Below, piece after piece: positions 11,500-22,430 of a DNA stretch of 64,000 nt (positions are counted from its first letter, which is position 1; every line of letters begins with the position of its first letter). The position numbers and the translations under genes are program-made. The notes below the pieces were generated by a model. That model was not told where the DNA came from, ran no database searches, and saw nothing but the letters and a program-made list of their open reading frames with translations. The DNA is taken from NCBI GenBank assembly GCA_963691655.1, contig OY829328.1:28229890-28293889 (forward strand), given 5' to 3'. The DNA comes from Toxonevra muliebris. Its lineage: Eukaryota > Arthropoda > Insecta > Diptera > Pallopteridae.

Positions 11500-11700
11500 T
11501 AAGAATTATTTTCATCTTCATAAAAGTTAGACTTAAGTGGTTTTGATCTTCTGGACCCCAACAACTTTCGATGGGGAATAGTTTACTCGAGGACCTTATG
11601 ACAGGTGTCGCTACCGGTTACCCAGTTTGGTCATAGGCCAGATAATGGATCGATATAACACCCCAAAGGGTTGGTAAGGGGTTGGGTAAAGTGTTGAGGT
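11500..11700 (-). repeat. Dispersed repeat C, copy 1 (inverse of 50395-50625)
   Basis: Read on the minus strand this segment gives CCCTTTGGGGTGTTATAT, then CCCCATCGAAAGTTGTTGGGGT. The plus strand at 50425-50575 gives CCCTTTTGGGTGTTATAT and CCCCATCGAAAAGTAGTTGG in the same order with similar spacing. It is noncoding and of unknown class. Confidence 0.7.
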
Positions 11701-12366
11701 TTGAATAAACTTTTTTTTCTTTTCATGATAAACAGCTTGCTCCATTCCAATTCCGTCAATTCCTTTGCAGGCCTCTAAAGCGAGAATCGTGGACTTGATC
11801 CAGAAAATAGAAATCAGCGACCCAAATAACCCTTAAAACCCTTAATCGCCATTTGAAATTTACTGTTCACAGTGAATTTTTTATATATACAATTTAAATT
11901 TAATTGAATAATTCTATACTGGGTTAGCCAATATATTTTACCATTAGGACTAAAAACCTGAAGGGTTGAAGAATTTTTCAAGAATTTATTTTTGAAAATC
12001 GATTTGGGTTGGAAAAAGTTTAAGAAAAATTTTTTAAATCCAGGGGAGAACCAACAATAAAAAATTTTTATTCTAATTTAAAATTATAATTTTAATTTTT
12101 TCATGTAATTTTTGGTATAATTGAAAAACTTCCACCATATTATAAACATAACCTATTTGGTCTTTGTCGTAGGCCCAAAATCACATAGGAAATTTTCCAG
12201 CTACTGCGCAACGATTTTGAAAAATAAAAAACTTTTTAACACGTTTTTAGATACTTCGACATATGTTATTCTATTCTCAAAACTAATTTTTTGTCCTGTC
12301 AATTTGAAACCTTCTCAAAAACATGTATTTTTTTTTCTCTAGATTGTTATTACTCCTTGATAAAAA
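11701..12366. other. No gene seen
   Basis: AT-rich sequence. The open plus-strand frame at 12121-12342 has no recognisable motif and is treated as chance. Confidence 0.5.
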
Positions 12367-12835
12367 TAAAACTCTTCCTTATATAATGAAGTAGTTATAG
12401 CCAATGATTAAAATATAATATTTTTACCTTAATTGCATGCGAGAAATAAATCCTATCAATTTATTGCATTATATATATGTAGGAAAATTACTTAATCTTT
12501 CTGATAAACTTAATCTCTCTCTCTCTCTCTCTCTCTCTGTCTTTCGTCTATAGTAAATAAATTATAATGCATTTATTAACAACGGACATATGTTCGTATT
12601 ATTTGCACTTTATTTTATTATCTTCCGATATATGTATTTGCAAAACTTAAGTAGAAACACTTCAAAGTTAATGCTCAGCGTGGCTTTTAATCCTAAAGTC
12701 AATGCTAAATATCAAACTTGACATTAATGAAGCTCACGTAAAGTAGGAATAAGTACATACATGTGCATTTAGTTTTGGTATTAATATAAGCTAGATATCA
12801 ATACACAAGCCAATAAGTGAACCTGACGTTGTCCA
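12367..12835. repeat. Dispersed repeat A, copy 2
   Basis: Second copy of the 4108-4595 repeat in the same orientation, with a longer CT microsatellite at about 12513-12540. See copy 1 for the landmarks. Confidence 0.75.
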
Positions 12836-13376
12836 GGAAATTTGAAAGGTTGGAGAAAGTTGGTGTTTATGAGAAACTTCTATAGTTAGAGCTAGTGTCA
12901 GCGCTAAAAACTTCATACCTACTATATCACACATAAAAATTGGATCCTTCTGGCTCTTATAATGCTCTCAGGGATTTGAATTTTTCATATGTACATAAAT
13001 GTTAAATGCACAACGTGAGTGATTAGTTATTGACGAAAAGTTTTTTGTATGCATATACATATTTTTAAGATTAATAGTTAACTTGGCCATCGCTTGTAGT
13101 GCCATTTAAGTAAGTTATAACTTCTCCAAAATCTCCCCATGGATCCGCTAGTTACTGCATACCATATATTGTAAAATTACTGTATTGGGGATATTTAAAC
13201 TATTAAGAAGGCGTTGTTTTTCGAGATATCGCGATTCATGTGTTGACAAGTACTGGCTTTGGTGATACAGCTCCTCCTTGGATTTGCCAGTGGCTACCTC
13301 CATGTATAGTATACTCAACTATTTTTCTCATTATTATGAAACACTCAATATGCAGAAAACAAATACGACTTATGTA
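12836..13376. other. No gene seen upstream of the ORF1 promoter candidate
   Basis: No coding similarity is visible. The segment is somewhat less AT-rich around 13260-13320. Confidence 0.4.
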
Positions 13377-13450
13377 AACTATATAAAGCAAGTTGTAAAC
13401 ATTTTTAGAATTCATTCAGTTTTGATTCGTTGAATAAATCAGTTCACTTT
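13377..13450 (+). promoter_or_regulatory. Possible promoter for the ORF1 unit
   Basis: TATATAAAG at 13381-13389 is followed about 30 bp downstream by CATTCAGTTTTGATTCG, which contains a fly-type initiator (TCAGTT) near 13420. The spacing is that of a TATA plus Inr promoter. The initiator alone could equally be the 5' terminus of a LINE with an internal promoter. It lies 240 bp upstream of the ORF1 ATG at 13662. Confidence 0.4.
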
Positions 13451-13661
13451 CAGTATTTTTCCTGTGTTTTTTTTTTTAATTTATGTTTCTGATATTGCTT
13501 CGTGTAGTGAAAAAAAAATATATTCATAACATCAATCAACTGCAGTTAGACTTTCATTCCATAAAAATTATTTAAACAAAAAAAAAAAAAAACAAAAAAA
13601 ATATAGAACAATAAAAACGGAAGCAAGTGCAAATCGTATAAAACGCAACGTAGCAAGAACA

Positions 13662-14987
13662 ATGAATCAACACAGCATATGTTTTAAAACAAATTCATTT
13701 GAATTTAAATGGGACAGAAAAATTAAGCCAATATTTACTACCTTGGGTCCTAAATACCTTATAATGTCCAGAACGAACAGTTCGGACACATTAGCCGGTG
13801 TTTCACCTTTTTTAATAAAAAAAGCAATCGATTACACGTGCGGCGGTGAAGTCGAAGAATGTAGAAAAACACGTAACGGAAATGTTTTAATAAAAACCAA
13901 AAACTTTACTCAGGCAAATAAGTTAATCACACTTACAGCTCTTTCAAGCGCTATATCATTACAAATAACTGGTCATAAATCTTTGAACTATTCGAAAGGT
14001 ATAATCTATTGCAGCGATCTTCGGGGTATACCAGAAAGCGAAATTCTCGAAGAACTTAAAAACCAAAATGTGTGCGAAGCCCGAAAAATCCTCAAAAGAG
14101 TAGATAATATTTTGATCGAACAAGGTTTACTTGTCCTCACTTTTACGTCAACTACATTACCAACAGACATAAAAATAGGATATGAAAAAATTAATATCCG
14201 TCTCTATATACCACAGCCGCTTAGATGTAGCAACTGCCAACGCTATGGTCACATCACTAAATTTTGTAAAAACGCTAAAATCTGTTGCTTTTGTGCAAAC
14301 GGATATCATTTGAATTCAGAACTTAAAGGGGGGTGTAAAAATGAAAGAATTTGTATAAATTGCAAAGACTTGAAAATATTCCCTCACAACCATGCAGCCA
14401 ATGATAAGAAATGCCCGATATTTATAAAACATCAAGAAATACAATTAATTAAGACAATGCACAAAATTGACAACCAAGCTGCTCTTACCATTTACAAACA
14501 ACTGCACCAACATGACTTCAATACGTACTCTTCAGTTTTATTAAATCAAGTAACAGCAAATAGCCACAACGCAGCATCAAAACAATTTTACATCGAACAA
14601 AAACCGCAACAACAAACTACAGATAAACACATGCTCAAGAGTAAAGCTACAACTAATAAATGCAATTGCGTTCTAATAAATTACGAAGCCCTGACAGAGT
14701 CCGATTCTGATCTTATTCCTACGCCATTAACTTCTAAAAAAACATCAAAAACTATATCAGGAACAAACACTAAACACACTCCAGAAACTACTTCCAACCC
14801 AATAATAAATAAACTAAAAAGCAAAACAAAAAACATCAAAGCAATGAGCAGACAATTGGACAAAGAAATTACCTTATATAGTCTGATGGACTGCACCACA
14901 TCTTCAGAATTATTGGATTACACATCTTCAGAATTATTGGACTACACTTCTTCAGAATTGTTGGACTACAGATCTTCCGAAGCTTAA
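13662..14987 (+). CDS. LINE ORF1 (Gag-like) nucleic-acid-binding protein, intact
   Basis: This 441-aa protein is of the ORF1 type found in I/Jockey-group LINEs, which binds element RNA. Residues about 45-180 form the conserved N-terminal region (GVSPFLIKKAID, KGIIYCSDLRGIPESEI, then IRLYIPQPLRC). Three zinc knuckles follow: C189-C192-H197-C202, a widened C208-C211-H216-C225, and C231-C234 with H242/H244 and C251. CPIFIKHQEI follows, as usual for the family. The tail (about 310-441) is polar and ends in three copies of TSSELLDY. The ATG at 13662 is preceded by an A-rich leader. It is the only long uninterrupted transposon frame in the window. No endonuclease or RT follows; a palindromic element begins about 270 bp downstream. 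It is either a recent ORF1-only copy, a copy whose ORF2 was lost, or a retained gene. Confidence 0.9.
   Translation: MNQHSICFKTNSFEFKWDRKIKPIFTTLGPKYLIMSRTNSSDTLAGVSPFLIKKAIDYTCGGEVEECRKTRNGNVLIKTKNFTQANKLITLTALSSAISLQITGHKSLNYSKGIIYCSDLRGIPESEILEELKNQNVCEARKILKRVDNILIEQGLLVLTFTSTTLPTDIKIGYEKINIRLYIPQPLRCSNCQRYGHITKFCKNAKICCFCANGYHLNSELKGGCKNERICINCKDLKIFPHNHAANDKKCPIFIKHQEIQLIKTMHKIDNQAALTIYKQLHQHDFNTYSSVLLNQVTANSHNAASKQFYIEQKPQQQTTDKHMLKSKATTNKCNCVLINYEALTESDSDLIPTPLTSKKTSKTISGTNTKHTPETTSNPIINKLKSKTKNIKAMSRQLDKEITLYSLMDCTTSSELLDYTSSELLDYTSSELLDYRSSEA
14898..14969 (+). repeat. 24-bp tandem repeat in the ORF1 tail
   Basis: Three 24-bp units encode TSSELLDY at residues 413-436, and a partial fourth reads RSSEA. 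The units differ at one to three bases, so they arose by local duplication. The period is a multiple of three and keeps the frame. Confidence 0.9.
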
Positions 14988-15254
14988 TCAACCGCTCTAA
15001 CGCATCATCTAAATCGCTACACATCTATATAAGACTGGTTTTTATTTAATAGCTTTCTTGGAAACCTCAAATTACGCGGGTCATGTTTCAAGGAGCGCAA
15101 TACAACTTTGAGCTTAAAAAACTTTAATCTGACTGTAGAAATATTCCATCATGTCAAGTTCTTGAGAAAATTGGATTCAACTAGAGCAGTTTTTAGACAC
15201 TTTTGATCAAAAGCCAACCTGAAGTGATAGAGACTTCTAACAGGTCTTAAAAAT
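14988..15254. other. Short noncoding gap after ORF1
   Basis: No ORF2 start or endonuclease motif is visible in any plus frame before the palindromic element begins. Confidence 0.6.
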
Positions 15255-15555
15255 TACACTGGAATACAAAATTTCACTTTAAAAATATAACATGAACCAA
15301 AGTATGTTTTCTAAACTAAATCGAGGACGCTGAACACGAAAATTATATACATTTTTTTTTCTATAGGCAAGTTTTCAATATATGTCAAAATAACGTTTTT
15401 TTAGGTTACAGTTTCACTTATAGGCTAATATCTCATTACTTATAGCTGAGTTATATGTTATAGGAAATATAATTAAATTACGCGTTTAATGTTGTCAAGT
15501 TTGTTAAAATCGGATTATAAGTGATTGAGATGTAGATGTTGAAAGTTCAATTAAA

Positions 15556-15815
15556 ACTATTATAGAACCTCATTTTAAATATTGTGCATCAATATTAAAG
15601 TTGTCAAGTAGTTCGGATTGGACACGTTTACAGAAGCTACAAAACAAATGTATGAGACAAATTTTATTGGTAAATCAATATTCACAGAGTGCAAATATGT
15701 TAAAAGTTTTGAACTTGTTAAACGTCAACCAAATTATTATTTTCTGTACGCTAAAATTTATATTTTAGATAATTAAGGGTCTAGCACCAAAATACTTGAC
15801 TGAAAAAATTATTTT
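15556..15815 (+). pseudogene. LINE ORF2 C-terminal fragment inserted in the palindrome arm
   Basis: The plus strand reads IIEPHFKYCASILKLS, LQKLQNKCMRQIL, then MLKVLNLLNVNQIIIFCTL and IIKGLAPKYLTEKI. This is the typical order of the RT C-terminus in CR1/L2-like LINEs. One in-frame stop (TAG) precedes IIKGL. The right arm of the palindrome lacks this block, so the fragment arrived after the palindrome formed. It ends in a TTATTA-rich tail, as expected for a 5'-truncated LINE insertion. Confidence 0.8.
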
Positions 15816-16028
15816 ATTATTATTATTTTCGTGTTATTTTTGAGAAGTTTTCACACAAGTCGTGGGCTAAGTTTTCTTTCTCACAAAATCTGAAGTTTTA
15901 GTTTTTTAATCGATAAACCATTTCATTACAAAAATTGTTAGCATAAAACGATAGCAATTGGATCAAAAATGACAAAGTAATCAAGGATTGAGTAAAAATA
16001 AAATATTCTCGAAAACTCGAAATTTTTT

Positions 16029-16811
16029 TTAAAATTCAGAATGTAGAAAATGATGACCACCACTTGAATTTTTGCAATTTTTCGCTGTCGGCTCTTCCCT
16101 GATCAAGAACCAGCAGTAGTCTGCCATCATGCCATCATCCCTGAAACTATGATATCGTCTTTCGATTTCAGCCATATCTTGGTGGAACCGTTCGCCCTGC
16201 TCGTCACTTTCTGCACCCAGATTTGATGGAAAAAAGTCGAAATGGCTGAATAAAAATTGCATCTTGGGAGGCATATTCGCACCTGAGTTTTCGAAATTAA
16301 ATTTATTTATAATTGAATAATTCAATAAGGAATCAACTTTTAATTCACCGTAAATCAAACTTACCAATATCATTGTATTTTTCCAGCAATACGTCGATGA
16401 GTTGGGCATGATTGTCACTTTTATAATTTCTCAAAAATTGTTTGAACGATATTCGCAAATGCTTTCCAAGCTTCTCGTTTTGACTCTCTCACACATATAG
16501 TAATCCAGCATCGTTAAACAATTTGCGGATTTGAGGTTCAACGAATACGCCCACTTTGATTTTTTGTAATGACAATTTCGAAAACCCTTTTTGTAATGAT
16601 TTAATTGCGCTAGCGTTATTTTTCAAGGCTCTAACGAAATTCTTCATGAGACCAAAAATGATGTGGAGGGGCGAAAGAATGATTTGGTTTTTATCGACGA
16701 GTGCATCGTTGATAATATTGTGCCCCCCGAAGTATGTTGGTTTCGCTGTTGCCAAACATATTCAGAATAATAGTGTGCATGAAAATTTCAAGTGGTTCAT
16801 CATTGTATAGA
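16029..16811 (-). pseudogene. Broken gene of a repeat-associated family (GERFHQD/MMADYCW)
   Basis: The first frame (16489-16755) has LSPLHIIFGLMKNFVRAL and KVGVFVEPQIRKLFND. A second gives ESKREAWKAFANIVQTIF near 16470, a third RNYKSDNHAQLIDVLLEKY. The last (16029-16418) has MQFLFSHFDFFPSNLG, DEQGERFHQDM and DGMMADYCWFL. I recognise this order (PLHIKLGL-like, VGPQIRKL-like, HSHLDFFPENLG-like, GERFHQD, DYCW) as a multicopy protein family common in arthropod genomes. I know of no established function. At least two frameshifts and a short insertion break it. It fills the core of a palindromic element, which suggests a mobile-element gene or a captured one. Confidence 0.75.
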
Positions 16812-17419
16812 CCAGAACGAATTTTGAGAAAAATTTCGAGTTTTCGAGAATATTTTATTTTTACTCAATCCTTGATTACTTTGTCATTTTTGATCCGATT
16901 GCTATCGTTTTATGCTTAAAGTTTTTGTAATTAAATAGTCTATCGATTAAAATAATAATAATAAAACTTCAGATGTTGTGATTACTTTTTGTGAGAAAGA
17001 AAACTTAGCCCACGACTTGTGGGAAAATTTCTTAAAAATCACACCAAAATTGAACTTTCAACATCTATATCTCAATCATTTATAATCCGATTTCAACAAA
17101 CTTGGCAGCATTAAAAGCGTAACTTAATTATATTTCCTATAACATATAACTCAGCTATAAGTAATGAGATATTAGACTGTCCGCTATTTTGTCATATCTC
17201 GAAAACTAACCCATAAAAAAAAATTTAAAGTGATTTTCGTGTTCAGCGACCTCGAATTAGTTTAGAAAACATACTTTGGTTCATTTTATATTTTCACTGT
17301 ATTCCAGTTTTATAGTTTGAACCATAAACTTCAAAATTCGAATAAAAAAATTTAAAATCACTGACGAATTTTTGTACAGCACAACTTTGTTTCTTGTGCG
17401 CTACATATGTATTAGTTTT

Positions 17420-17698
17420 GTAACGGATGTCTGCATTGGCATTCGCTACATGTAAAATATTCGCATTCGCAATTTTTTTGCAACTGTATAACAAATGTTT
17501 AAATTGGGCAAACTGTGCTCACCCATCAGTTTCTGTTTTTTCGAAAATATGTTACCTCTATTTATATTCATATTTTCATAAAGAATACGGAATTAACTAT
17601 AATATGAAATTCCACATCGGCATTAGCTTCTACACCCGTATTTACGAATATCAGCTTTTGATATTCGTATTTGCATCCGGTAAACTTGCATCCGTTAC
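17420..17698. mobile_element. Small TIR element, GTAACGGATG ends
   Basis: TGTAACGGATG at the left is mirrored by CATCCGTTACA at the right, 279 bp apart. Inside, GCATTCG/CGAATA motifs repeat in both orientations. There is no coding frame. No target duplication could be defined. Confidence 0.5.
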
Positions 17699-17708
17699 AT
17701 CGCGAATA

Positions 17709-18671
17709 CGTATGCACTCATCTCACTAAGTTTTTGTGGAGTAAATTAATTTAAGACCTACAGAAGTCCTTACCTCGTTAGGTCACCCATAGCGGAATCA
17801 AATTTTTGAGCATAATTCTCCAAAAACTTGACGTGGCGAAAATTTTTCAAGGTTAGATTCATGTTTAAAGAAGAAAAATATATAATCAAATTGTTTTGCT
17901 GTTCTTGGATTACACAAAAAGCAATATTTTGTAAACCACTGTTAAGAAAGGTCAGAAAAATTATTTATGAAATTTTCTTTTTTTAAATCGGCTCAATCTG
18001 ACTACGATGTTTGAAGATGTTGCAAGCACTCTATGGCAGAGAAAAATTAATGACCCGAATTGTAACAATTTAACAATGTATTTTTGTTAAAAGGATTAGG
18101 GTAAAAAGAGCGCACATTTTCGGTCGGTGTCTTGAAAAGTTTCTGAGATATGCATGTTTTTACCTGAAAAGTTTGAATTCCTCTCACAATTGTTACAAAT
18201 ATGTTTTATAAATTAAGATTTTGGTTTCTGAAAAGTCCGGATTTCTCAGGCAATCGTTAAAAACAACTATGTTTTAAATTAAAATTTTGGTTAATAATGT
18301 AGTTAAATAATAACCGTTAAAAGTAAATATGTTAACAAATAATGTAATACAAATATTTATTTAAGGGGATACTCTACCCTGAAACTCCAAGACAGGATTC
18401 CCATTAATTTAAAACAATTAAATATAGTTTAATAGTTAAATCATTTGTAATAATTTAAGAAGTATTTCTGAATTGCGTACAAGTATTTTCTTTTAATGCC
18501 GTGATTACGCTAGTAAATTTTTGATTATTCAATAAAAATTTTCATTGTTGTTGCCTGAATGCTACTTCAGTAATGAAAGAGCAATTCCCCAAGTTCAAAA
18601 ATTAGTATCAGGAAATAAAAAGTTTTTCTACACTGCAAACTTTCAAGAGTAAAATATTCTTAAGAAAAACG
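17709..18671. other. No gene seen
   Basis: AT-rich sequence. TTAAGGGG at 18362 resembles a TTAA-type terminus, but I found no partner. Confidence 0.4.
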
Positions 18672-18854
18672 TTACACTTCCCCGTTCGGACTCGACATAA
18701 AACTGTTGGTTCTTCCATTCGTGCAAAAATATAATTCGCAAAAACCTGGATGGATGCGAAAACCTCGGCCTAATCCCTCTATAGCTTGTTGTGCCATTAC
18801 ACTGAATATTATGTTGAAGAAAATAATGAAGATATTGCAGCTTTGCTTTACCAA
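18672..18854 (-). other. Short open frame with signal-peptide-like start
   Basis: A 60-codon minus-strand frame. Its first 20 residues are hydrophobic (NIFIIFFNIIFSVMA) and are followed by a polar part with GFCELYFCTNG. The composition after MAQQ is less AT-rich than the surroundings. There is no ATG at its beginning: it opens with TTG, and an in-frame ATG occurs only at MAQQ. CTTTAG directly upstream could be a splice acceptor. It may be an exon of an unseen gene or chance. I do not recognise a family. Confidence 0.2.
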
Positions 18855-18855
18855 A

Positions 18856-20297
18856 AATTCATCTCCTAACTAAAGTTTATATCTTTGCAGTTTGAACCTA
18901 GGTTAATTAATCTGAGCAGGCGCAGTTAATATTATTAACCGAAATGCATAATGGAATTGGCTTATTTTATTTACAAAGTTTTCGCTTCCACATTTTAGAT
19001 GAAACACTTTTCTAAGTACATCATTCTGAAAAATTATAATATATATGCCCTGGAGCAGTAAAAGTTAATTGACAGGCTGAGAGAAAAAGCGAGCTAAAAT
19101 TTATATAAGAGCAAAAGTGAAATAATTTAGAGTGTCAGTGCAAGAATGGCATAAGTTATACGGTTTAGAGTGAAAATGAAACGCCTTAAAAGTAAGAACA
19201 AAAATGGTATAACAATTCTTTCAGAGCAAGAACAGCATAGTTTTTATTCCGTTTTCGCTCTGAATATATTTCGTTTCCCTTTTGCTCTGAACATATTTCG
19301 TTTTGCTTTTGCTCTTAAGTAAAATTATTCCACTTTTTTCTGAACGTAGAAGTTATACCAGTTTTCCTCTCAACCTCTCAATTGTTCAGTTAATATTGTT
19401 TCATTCCCATTGCCCCTCATTCTGAAAAATATATTTTTTTTATATATTTTGATCTTAAATTGATGCAGTTTTTATCAAATCGTGAAATGCACTGTACGCT
19501 TTTCCCCACTGCTTAACAATACTGAAAACTTCAAATTCATGAACTATGACAGAGATCAATAATTTGATAGCATAACACACTATCATTCAAAAACGGCAAC
19601 AATTAAAATTAACTATCGATTGAATAATCAAAAAAGTTCCAGCCTAACCACTACATGACAAGTTCCCTAGGTGGATGACACACATATGATATGGGCGTTC
19701 AGATATCAGGCATAAATCACAACCGTATTAAAATCTAAAATAAGATATATTCACGAACTTTTATTTATTTTATTTATTTTATTTATTTATTTATTTGATT
19801 CTAGTAAATCCTAGCGTTACAATATTTATAATCGTAACATAAAAACGCTAGTCATAAAAATAGTGCATAATTAACAAATTTTCAAATTTTTAAAAAAATT
19901 AAAGTAAACAAAACGCAAAAAAGTTTCATTTTCACATTCATTGGTCAACTTGAAAAACAATAATAGCACAAATTTAAACAATAGTAGTTTCAATAGAAAA
20001 ATGTCTCAAAAGTTCATTTTTCCATCAAAAACTTCCAGGGAGAGATTAAAAGCAAGGTTGAGAAAAAAATTCTCACAAAAAGAAAACTGTCAGAAAAAGT
20101 ATGCGAACAGAAAACTATTAAAAACTTTCAATTAAACAGCTGATCCATTATTTTGACAATTAATTTTTGGGCCCAAAAAATATTGTGCGGTTTATAAATT
20201 AATTTCATTAATTTAAAGAGTAATTTGTTGAAATCATCTCGTGTGGCACTCTCACATTCCTAAATACTTGCATTTTCCAAGCCACAAATTCACTTTT
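18856..20297. other. Noncoding; TTTA microsatellite at 19758-19798
   Basis: The TTTA run, read on the minus strand as TAAA repeats, could be the 3' tail of a CR1/L2-like LINE whose last bases are GCTAGGATTTACTAGAATC. No RT sequence is recognisable next to it. The open frame at 19941-20135 is lysine- and asparagine-rich without motifs. Confidence 0.35.
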
Positions 20298-21444
20298 ACA
20301 AAGGGCATTGCCGGGTTTCCATGTCAGAAATGCCTCCAAACCAATTCAAGTTTCGCATAGACCCTTTTGAAGCACTTGATTTAAGAATGATTTGGCTAAA
20401 TTCTCAGTAATGGCAGATCTTGCAGATTTCGTTTTTCGCGTTTTTCAGCTTAACTAGTTATAGAAAAAATCTGAAAAAATTCACAGTGACTTTTTGGTTT
20501 TGGAGGCACATTTGAAATTTTTTTGCGAATTTTCTAACGCCGAATTCGCAATGAAAAAAATCGCAAACTTTTTACATGCGATTTTTTCATACTAAAAATG
20601 GGTTTACTACTCTGATTTTTCTTATATAAATAAGTCTCTTCCGAATATTCATACTACAATTTTTTCAGATTTTTGCAAGGTGTGGACGGGGGTTAAAAAA
20701 ATTAAAAACCCAAATTGGCATTTCATATGAAATGCCATAAGGCCATGAAAAAAAAAACAATTACAGCTATTAACTATCAACTATCTGAAAATTTTAGCAA
20801 TTAACTATCAACTAGTTGAAAATTTGTTCCACTGCGTAAGGAATGTAATATACCATAACTCAACTAGGGAGGTAAGAAAAAAATTTTTGAGTTTTCATAA
20901 AAAAATTTTTGCAAATAAAATTTTTCAAAAAAATTCTGCGAAAATAGCAGATAGTTGATTTTTTTCATGGAATTATGGCATTTCATATGAAATGCCAATT
21001 TCGGTTTTTAATTGTTTTTTTACCCCCGTTCACACCTTGCAAAAAATCTGAAAAAATTGTAGTATGGATATTCGGAAGAGACTTATTTACATACAAAAAA
21101 TCAGAGTAGTAAACCCATTTTTAGTATGAAAAAATCGCATGTAAAGAGTTTCGCGATTTTTTTCATTGCGAGTTTCGCGTTAGAAAATACGCGAAAAAAT
21201 TCCAAATGTGTCTCCAAAACCAAAAAGTCACTGTGAATTTTTTCAGATTTTTTCTATAACTACTTAAGCTGAAAAATGCGGAAAACGAAATCTGCAAAAT
21301 CCGCCATTACTCATTAAAAATTGTAGATAATGGTCTGAAAATTTAGCCAAATCATTCTTAAATCAAATGCTTCAAAAGGGTCTATGCGAAACTTGATTCG
21401 GTTTGGGGGCAATTCTGACATGGAAACCCGGCTATGCCCTTTAA
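20298..21444. mobile_element. Foldback element family F, copy 2, near-perfect hairpin
   Basis: The left arm (20298-about 20740) and right arm (about 20955-21444) are inverse copies. The outer ends match copy 1. Mirrored blocks include GACTTTTTGGTTTTGGAGG, ACATGCGATTTTTTCATAC, ATGGGTTTACTACTCTGATT and GGCATTTCATATGAAATGCC, which is itself a perfect 20-bp palindrome present once in each arm. The loop is about 210 bp and matches the inner part of copy 1. No coding frame is seen. The arms are more alike than copies 1 and 2 are to each other. Confidence 0.9.
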
Positions 21445-21749
21445 CACAACAAAATTATTGTTGACGTTTTGATATTTGACATTTCTTTTTTTTTCGGCAG
21501 CTGAAAATTTGTGAAAGTAAAAAGTTTACTTTCAGAAACTTTCAACTACTTTTTTCTCTCTCACATTCTTATGCTCTTTTTCAGTGAAAACTATTAACAA
21601 TTGCTAATAATTTTCAACAATTTTTTGTACGTGAACAGAGCTATTATTCGATTTAACAACCTCATGAAACACAAGAGTTCGTATCGTATTGAGGTATCTT
21701 AGTACATACAAAATTTACCCCAATAAGACAATCTGTTGCTAATTCGGTG
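21445..21749. other. No gene seen
   Basis: AT-rich flank between the foldback element and the mariner remnant. Confidence 0.4.
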
Positions 21750-22430
21750 GATAGTTTTTTTTTTATTTATGATGAAAAATGTTTTTGGTCATATGGCCAT
21801 CACGTGAGCGCGTCAGGAATTGAATCCTGAAGTTTTCGACCACTTCCGAGCATTTGTGGGCGTACATCATGAATAACGCGCTGATGACTTACGACAATGA
21901 CTTCAAATACACAATAAACACAAAAAATAGTCCCATGGCGTTATATTTTCAAACAGTTGATTGGCTCCACCCTGTTTAAATCAAATATCTTTTAGACCAA
22001 TATTATGCATTTTTGGAAACAAAAAATCATTTATAATTGCTCTCCACCAAACTCTATTAACGATGTCATTTCGTCCTTTTTCATTTTTGATGAAGGACGA
22101 CCTGAAGATGCTTTCGGCCCACATACCGCACCAAGCAGTACATTTTACGGGATGCATCTGTAGTTTTTTTTAATCTTTTCTAAATTGGAGTTAGTCTATA
22201 CGCTAAAACTTTACCGAAATAGAAATGAGCTTCATCACTGCCTAAAATTTTATGGTTAAACAGTGGATCGATCAGTCACCCATTCGCTGAACCCACGACG
22301 CAAACGATGGTCCTGTAACTTCAATTTTTGTACCAATTGGATCTTGTACTTTCGCAAAAAGTGAGCCTTGCACAAATGCTTCTACTATGTGGATGGATAT
22401 AGGCCAAGTCACACTCGCTTCAACGGCAGT
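21750..22430 (-). pseudogene. Mariner-type (IS630/Tc1/mariner) transposase remnant
   Basis: Read on the minus strand in shifting frames. DHRLRRGFSEWVTDRS is followed by NHKILGSDEAHFYFG, which carries the first catalytic D. Then come HPVKCTAWCGMWA and INDFLFPKMHNIGLKDI. FKQGGAN stands where the family has QQDGA, so the second catalytic D is now G. TPWDYFL is the usual PLDYFLW-like region, and VVENFRIQFLTRSRDGHM is the C-terminus. Several stops and frame changes occur. The order and wording match the mariner branch annotated in many insects. No terminal repeats were found. Confidence 0.8.

Larger units (their letters stand above)
15255..17308. mobile_element. Palindromic element with a central gene of unknown family
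   Basis: Two arms of about 500 bp are inverse copies. The left runs from ACTGGAATAC (15255) to about 16040; the right runs from about 16812 to GTATTCCAGT (17308). Shared blocks include GAACCAAAGTATGTTTTCTA, TAACTCAGCTATAAGTAATG (inverse on the left), CACGACTTGTGGG and ACTTTGTCATTTTTGATCC. The 770-bp core holds a broken minus-strand gene (16029-16811). The left arm is split by a 260-bp LINE fragment. I could not define a target duplication. The arms differ at many sites, so it is not recent. Confidence 0.85.
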
